Assembly (NCBI RefSeq): GCF_043290135.1
Contig: NW_027464602.1
Coordinates: 1,922,001 to 1,986,000, forward strand
Direction: 5' to 3'
Origin: Rhipicephalus microplus
Lineage: Eukaryota > Arthropoda > Arachnida > Ixodida > Ixodidae
Length of the DNA stretch: 64,000 nucleotides
Shown: positions 58,395 to 64,000 of the stretch, in pieces
How the letters are laid out: each line of letters starts with the position of its first letter
How positions within the stretch are numbered: the first letter of the stretch is position 1
The notes under the pieces: generated by a model
The model's input: only the letters and a program-made list of their open reading frames with translations
What the model was told of the DNA's origin: nothing
The model's database searches: none
Program-made: the position numbers and the translations under genes

Positions 58395-60458
58395 CTGTCC
58401 AGTATTCTCCAAGTATTTCGCAACGCTGGTCTTCAGCTGAACTCTTCCAAATGCCGTTTCGGCCGTCGCGAAATAACTGTACTTGGTCACCTCGTTAACG
58501 CATCTGGGGTACAGCCCGATCCGGACAAAATTCGCGCATTGACTCAATTTCCCGTGCCCTCTTCTCATAAGGATGTCCGGAGCTTCCTTGGTCTGTGCTC
58601 CTATTTTCGCCGCTTCATCCGAAATTTCGCCGATATTGCGCGGCCTCTCACCGAGCTTCTTAAAAAAGACGTCCCATTTACTTGGAATTCACCTCAGAGT
58701 GCTGCATTTTCGGCGCTCATTGCAGCCCTCACGACTACGCCAATATTAGCCCACTTCGATCAGACTGCCCCGACAGAAGTTCGTACGGACGCGAGTGGCC
58801 ACGGAATTGGTGCTGTTTTAGCTCAGCGTCAGCATGGACGTGACTGTGTCATCGCCTACGCCAGCCGCCTTTTATCCCCTGCCGAGAGGAACTATTCAAT
58901 CACCGAAAGAGAGTGTCTTGCTCTTGTTTGGGCTGTCGCTAAATTTCGCCCGTACCTCTTCGGCCGCAGTTTTACTGTTGTAACTGATCACCATGCACTC
59001 TGCTGGCTTTCCTCGCTAAAGGATCCCACGGGACGTCTCGGTCGTTGGTCTCTACGCCTCCAAGAATACACCTTCTCGGTCGTATATAAATCTGGTCACC
59101 TCCATCAAGACGCCGACTGCCTGTCACGGTATCCAGTGGATCCACCAGACGCCACAGAGAGAGCTACGGAGGCTTGCGTCTTATCAATATCAGACTTTCT
59201 TGATATAGCTTCTGAGCAACGCCGCGACTCGGATTTACTTCCCATCATAGAAAGCCTGAGTTCCGCTACTCCACCCACTTCTCTGAACTTGTATTTCCTT
59301 CATGAAGGAGTTCTCTACCGCCACAACATGCGCCCTAACGGCCCTGACCGCCTTCTCGTCGTGCCTTCCCATTTGCGTGTAGATGTTCTCCGACAGCTTC
59401 ACGATGAACCTGCCGCCGGTCACCTGGGAGTCACTCGCACTTATGATCGCGTCCGGCGCCGTTTTTTCTGGCCACGCCTATATCGCTCTGTGCAAAAGTA
59501 TGTTGCCAGCTGCGACCTTTGTCAACGTCGAAAACGACCAACATCGCTTCCAGCTGGCCTTCTTAACCCTATTGATATCCCTGCTGAACCATTCTACCGC
59601 GTAGGGCTCGACCTTCTCGGGCCATTTCCCACTTCTGCATCAGGGAACAAATGGGCTGCCGTGGCGACCGACTACGCGACACGTTATGCGATCACCCGCG
59701 CTCTTCCAACCAGCTGCGCTACCGATGTCGCCGACTTTCTGCTACATGACATCATATTGCATCACGGCGCTCCTCGACAGCTCGTTACTGACCAAGGCCG
59801 ATACTTTTTATCTCGCGTCGTCCAGGATATCGTACGTTCCTGTTCCACGAACCACAAGTTCACAACAGCATACCATCCACAAACTAATGGACTTACAGAG
59901 CGCCTGAATCGCACTATCACGGACATGTTGTCAATGTATGTTTCTCCAGACCACCGTGACTGGGACGCAACGTTACCCTACGTCACCTTCGCTTACAACT
60001 CCTCCAGACATGACACCGCAGGCTCTTCCCCGTTCTACCTTCTTTATGGACGGGAACCCTCGCTGCCTCTTGATACACTCCTTCCCGCTGGTTCAAGCTC
60101 CCCTGTCACATACGTCCGCGATGCCATAGAGCGAGCCGACGCAGCACGACAGATTGCCCGAGAACGACTCATGCTTTCTCAAGCCTCTCAGAAATATCGA
60201 TACGATCGTCACCACCGTGAAGTTTCGTATGCACCAGGTTCTCTCGTACTCTTGTGGACCCCATGTCGTCACATCGGCCTCTCCGAAAAACTTTTATTTC
60301 GCTATGACGGACCATACAAAGTCCTTCGCAAGATCAGCAACCTCACCTACGAGATACAGCGAGTCGTCGACGAAGCGCACTCAATGCCACCACCATCCAC
60401 TGTTGTGCACGTCGTAAGACTGAAGCCTTATGTGTCACCCAACACTCCCCTTTCGTGA
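58395..60458 (+). pseudogene. pol: Pol, part 2: RT connection, RNase H and integrase
   Basis: Continues in the same frame after the TGA; the first ATG (58539) is internal. RNase H has acidic residues in RTDASGHGIG, ERECLAL, TDHHALCWL and DADCLSRYP. Integrase follows: an HHCC zinc domain (HDEPAAGHLG, then CDLCQRR), DDE core residues in GLDLLGPF, VTDQG and GLTERLNR, and a GPY module (RYDGPYKVL) near the C-terminus. The frame then runs to TGA 60456-60458 without another break. Without readthrough of the internal stop these domains would not be made. Confidence 0.88.
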
Positions 60459-60459
60459 C

Positions 60460-60478
60460 AAGCGCCGGGTCGGCGCTT
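60460..60478 (+). other. Hairpin after pol
   Basis: AAGCGCC-GGGTC-GGCGCTT: a perfect 7-bp stem with a 5-nt loop, starting directly after the pol stop and 16 bp before the 3' LTR. The role is unknown; RNA 3' end structure or packaging are possible. Confidence 0.6.
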
Positions 60479-60485
60479 TAACGCC

Positions 60486-60494
60486 GCGGGGTAG
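60486..60494 (+). other. Short polypurine-tract candidate
   Basis: GCGGGGTAG directly before the TG of the 3' LTR. This is the position of the plus-strand primer, but the purine run is short and interrupted. Confidence 0.45.
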
Positions 60495-60664
60495 TGCCAC
60501 AAGGCAGTAGTGGGATTGGGGCATAAAGCGGTAGAGGGTCCCTGGCAAAAAGAGAAGACTACGAAGTGGATAGAGACTGGTTCCAGCCCGCCAGTGCGCC
60601 AGGCATTGTCATCGCGTGTAATCGTTGTAAATATCTGTACATATACGTTTTCTTGTAAGATTAT
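60495..60664 (+). repeat. 3' LTR (170 bp)
   Basis: 169 of 170 positions match the 5' LTR. It follows a short purine-rich run and joins the satellite directly at 60665. Confidence 0.9.
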
Positions 60665-63600
60665 CTTCAAAGCTATTACCACAAAGAAAAAAGCAACACA
60701 CCACTCCTGGGAGGGCTCGAACCTCCAACCTTTTGGTTAACAGCCGATCGCGCAAGCCAATTGCGCCACGGAGACAGTCCTGCTCCACTCTCAACACCAT
60801 CAGAACATATCTTCAAAGCTATTAGCGCAAAGAAAAAAAGCGCCGCGCCACCACCGGGTGGGCTCGAACCTCCAACCTTTCGGTTAACAGCCGATCGCGC
60901 TAACCCAATGCGCCACGGGGACAGTCTTGCTCTACTCTCACCACCATCAGAACATATCTTCAAAGCTATCAGCGCAAAGAAAAAAAAGCGCCACACCACC
61001 ACCGGGTGGGCTCGAACCTCCAACCTTTCGGTTAACAGCCGATCGCGCTAGCCAATTGCACCACGGAGACAGTCTTGCTCCACTCTCAACACCATCAGAA
61101 CATATATTCAAAGCTATCAGCACAAAGAAAAAAAAACGCCGCACCACCACCGGGTGGGCTCGAACCTCCAACCTTTCGGTTAACAGCCGATTGCGCAAGC
61201 CAATTGCGCCATGGAGACAGTCCTGCTCCACTCTCACCACCATCAGAACATATCTTCAAAGCTATCAGCACAAAGAGAAAAAAGCGCCGCACCACCACCG
61301 GGTGGGCTCGAAACTCCAACCTTTCGGTTAACAGCCGATCGCGCTAGCCAATTGCGCCATGGAGACAGTCCTGCTCCACTCTCACCACCATCAGAACATA
61401 TCTTCAAAGCTATTACCACAAAGAAAAAAGCAACACACCACTCCTGGGAGGGATCGAAACTCCAACCTTTCAGTTAACAGCTGATCGCGCTAGCCCATTG
61501 CGCCACGGAGATAGCCTTGCTCCAATCTCAACACCATCAGAACATATCTTCAAAGCTATTAGCGCAAAGAAAAAAAGCGCCGCACCACCACCGGGTGGGC
61601 TCGAACATCCAACCTTTCGGTTAACAGCCGATCGCGCTAGCCAATTGCGCCATGGAGACAGTCCTGCTCCACTCTCACCACCATCAGAACATATCTTCAA
61701 AGCTATCAGCACAAAGAAAAAAAAGGGGCACACCATCACCGCGTGTGCTCGAACCTCCAACCTTTCGGTTAACAGCCGATCGCGCTAGCCAACTGCGCCA
61801 CGGAGACAGTCGTGCTCCACTCTCGTCACCATCAGAACATATCTTCAAAGCTATTAGCCCAAAGAAAAAAAAGCGCCGCACCACCTCCGGGTGGGCTCGA
61901 ACCTCCAACCTTTCGGTTAACAGCCGATCGCGCTAGCCTATTGCCCCACGGAGACAGTCGTGCTCCACTCTCACCACCGTCAGAACATTTCTTCAGAGCT
62001 ATCACCCCAAAGAAAAAAAAGAGCCGCAGCACCACCGCGTGGGCTCGAACCTCCAACCTTTCGGTTAACAGCCGATCGCGCTAGCCAATTGCGCCACGAA
62101 GACAGTCCTGCTGCACTCTCACCACCATCAGAACATATCTTCAAACTATCAGCGCAAAAAACAGGGCCGCACCACCACCGGGTGGGCTCGAAACTCCAAC
62201 CTTTTGGTTAACAGCCGATCGCGCTTGCCCATTGCGCCACGGGGACAGTCTTGCTCCACTCTCACCACCATCAGAACATATCTTCAAAGCTATCAGCCCA
62301 AAGAAAAAAAAAGCGCCGCACCACCACCGGGTGGGCTCGAACCTTCAACCTTTCGGATAACAGCTGATCGCACTCGCCAATTGCGCCACGGAGGCAGTCG
62401 TGCTCCACTCTTACCACCATCAGAACATATCTTCAAAGCTATCAGCACAAAGAAAAAAAAGCGCCGCACCACCACCGGGTGGGCTCGAACCTCCAACCTT
62501 TCGGTTAACAGCCGATCGCGCTAGCCCATTGCGCCACGGAGATAGCCTTGCTCCACTCTCAACACCACCAGAACATATCTTCAAAGCTATTAGCGCAAAG
62601 AAAAAAAGCGCCGCACCTCCACCGGGTGGGCTCGAACCTCCAACCTTTCGGTTAAAAGCCGATCGCGCTAGCCATTCGCGCCACGAAGACAGTCCTGCTC
62701 CACTTTTACCACCATCAGAAAATATCTTCAAATCTATTAGTGCAAAGTAAAAAGCAACACACCATTCCCGGGAGGGCTCGAAACTCCAACCCTTCGGTTT
62801 ACAGCCGATCGCGCTAGCCCATTGCGCCACGAGGACAGTCTTGCTCCACTCTCACCACCATCAGAACATATCTTCAAAGCTACAAGCGCAAAGAAAAAAA
62901 AAGCGCCGCACCACCACCGGGTGGGCTCGAACCTCCAACCTTTCGGTTAACAGCCGATCGCGCTAGCCAATTGCGCCACGGGGACAGTCTTGCTCCACCC
63001 TCACCACCATCAGAACATATCTTCAAAGCTATCAGCCCAAAGAAAAAAAGCACCGCACCACCACCGGGTGGGCTCGAACTTCCAACCTTTCGGTTAACAG
63101 CCAATCGCGCTAGCCAATTGCGCCACGGAGACAGTCCTGCTTAACTCTCACCACCATCAGAACATATCTTCAAAGCTATCAGAACAAAGAAAAAAAAGCG
63201 CCACGCCATCATCGGGTGGGCTCGAACCTCCAACATTTCGGTTAACAACCGATCGCGCAAGCCAATTGCACCACGGAGACAGTCCTGCTCCACACTCACC
63301 ACCGTCAAAACATTTCTTCAGAGCTATCACCCCAAAGAAAAAAAAGCGCCGCACCACCACCGGGTAGGCTCGAAACTCCAACCTTTCGGTTAACAGCCGA
63401 TCGCGCTAGCCAATTGCGCCATGGAGACAGTCCTGCTCCACTCTCACCACCATCAGAACATATCTTCAAAGCCATCAGCCCAAAGAAAAAAAAGCACCGC
63501 ACCACCACCGGGTGGGCTCGAACCTCCAACCTTTCGGTTAACAGCCAATCGCGCTAGCCAATTGCGCCACGGAGACAGTCCTGCTCCACTCTCACCACCA

Positions 63601-64000
63601 TCAGAACATATCTTCAAAGCTATCAGCCCAAAGAAAAAAAGCACCGCACCACCACCGGGTGGGCTCGAACTTCCAACCTTTCGGTTAACAGCCAATCGCG
63701 CTAGCCAATTGCGCCACGGAGACAGTCCTGCTTCACTCTCACCACCATCAGAACATATCTTCAAAGCTATCAGAACAAAGAAAAAAAAGCGCCACGCCAT
63801 CATCGGGTGGGCTCGAACCTCCAACCTTTCGGTTAACAACCGATCGCGCAAGCCAATTGCACCACGGAGACAGTCCTGCTCCACACTCACCACCGTCAAA
63901 ACATTTCTTCAGAGCTATCACCCCAAAGAAAAAAAGCGCCGCACCACCACCGGGTAGGCTCGAAACTCCAACCTTTCGGTTAACAGCCGATCGCGCTAGC
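60665..64000 (-). repeat. tRNA-Asn-derived tandem satellite, segment 3 (runs off the window)
   Basis: About 22 further units, same orientation and period, resuming at the exact spacer base where the gypsy-type element entered. The stretch 61652-62836 closely resembles the run of unit types at about 4100-4980 in segment 1, and 63000-64000 resembles 33150-33750. The same higher-order blocks are therefore dispersed along the array. The array continues beyond the right edge. Confidence 0.95.

Larger units (their letters stand above)
55440..60664 (+). mobile_element. Ty3/gypsy LTR retrotransposon
   Basis: 5225 bp with two LTRs, gag and pol (protease, RT, RNase H, integrase order, diagnostic of Ty3/gypsy). 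No env-like frame exists: only 36 bp separate the pol stop from the 3' LTR. No chromodomain was seen. The host spacer reads continuously across it (agaacatat before, cttcaaagct after), matching empty units at about 45258, 51010 and 54551. A target duplication longer than 3 bp (TAT, overlapping the LTR end) is not seen. One in-frame stop interrupts pol, so this copy is probably defective though young. Confidence 0.93.

Noticed and set aside
60459..60494. Env or a third ORF in the gypsy-type element
   Set aside because: Only 36 bp between the pol stop and the LTR.
1..64000. Ordinary dispersed tRNA-derived SINE insertions
   Set aside because: Units are strictly head to tail with no target duplications or tails between them, and they form higher-order blocks. 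This is a satellite, whatever its origin.

Overview
The window is eukaryotic, almost certainly animal nuclear DNA. The best inference is an arthropod, probably a chelicerate such as a tick: the tRNA moiety matches animal nuclear tRNA-Asn, and the two insertions are a CR1-type LINE with a PHD-finger ORF1 and a Ty3/gypsy LTR element. No host protein gene is visible. The species call is an impression and was not tested by any search.

About 53.8 kb of the 64 kb (1-27218, 32237-55439, 60665-64000) is one head-to-tail satellite with a unit of about 146-149 bp, roughly 360 units, all in the same orientation. Read on the minus strand, each unit is a 73-nt tRNA-Asn-like sequence (anticodon usually GTT) with recognisable Pol III A and B boxes. 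It is followed by about 10 nt, usually an oligo-T run of 5-9 T (Pol III terminator), and a spacer of about 55-60 bp. Most units carry two or three stem mismatches, so they look like decayed or SINE-like tRNA genes rather than clean tRNA genes. Some units carry other anticodons (GTA, GAT, TTT, ATT). The array has layered higher-order repeats: a 737-bp pentamer, and blocks of about 1.9, 2.8-2.95, 3.83 and 4.4-4.6 kb. Some partial copies lie as far as 7.66 kb apart. Long open frames across the array on both strands are by-products of the repeat.

Two retrotransposons interrupt the array, both on the plus strand, opposite to the tRNA-like units. The first (27219-32236) is a CR1-like LINE. It has three 260-bp promoter-like monomers with TATA boxes plus a partial fourth, ORF1 (PHD finger, coiled coil, RRM-like C-terminal region), ORF2 (endonuclease and reverse transcriptase, frame-broken near its C-terminal part) and an A-rich tail. 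It sits inside the D-arm/A box of one tRNA unit, flanked by AATT. The second (55440-60664) is a Ty3/gypsy element. Its 170-bp LTRs differ at one position. Gag ends on a GGGAAAC slippery heptamer that would feed a -1 frame Pol (protease, RT, RNase H, integrase). Pol is interrupted by one in-frame TGA just after the RT active site. It lies in a spacer, 35 bp upstream of the 5' end of a tRNA-like unit.

Functionally the window is a non-coding, Pol III-promoter-rich satellite colonised by two fairly recent retrotransposons. Whether the tRNA-like units are transcribed, processed or charged cannot be decided from sequence alone.
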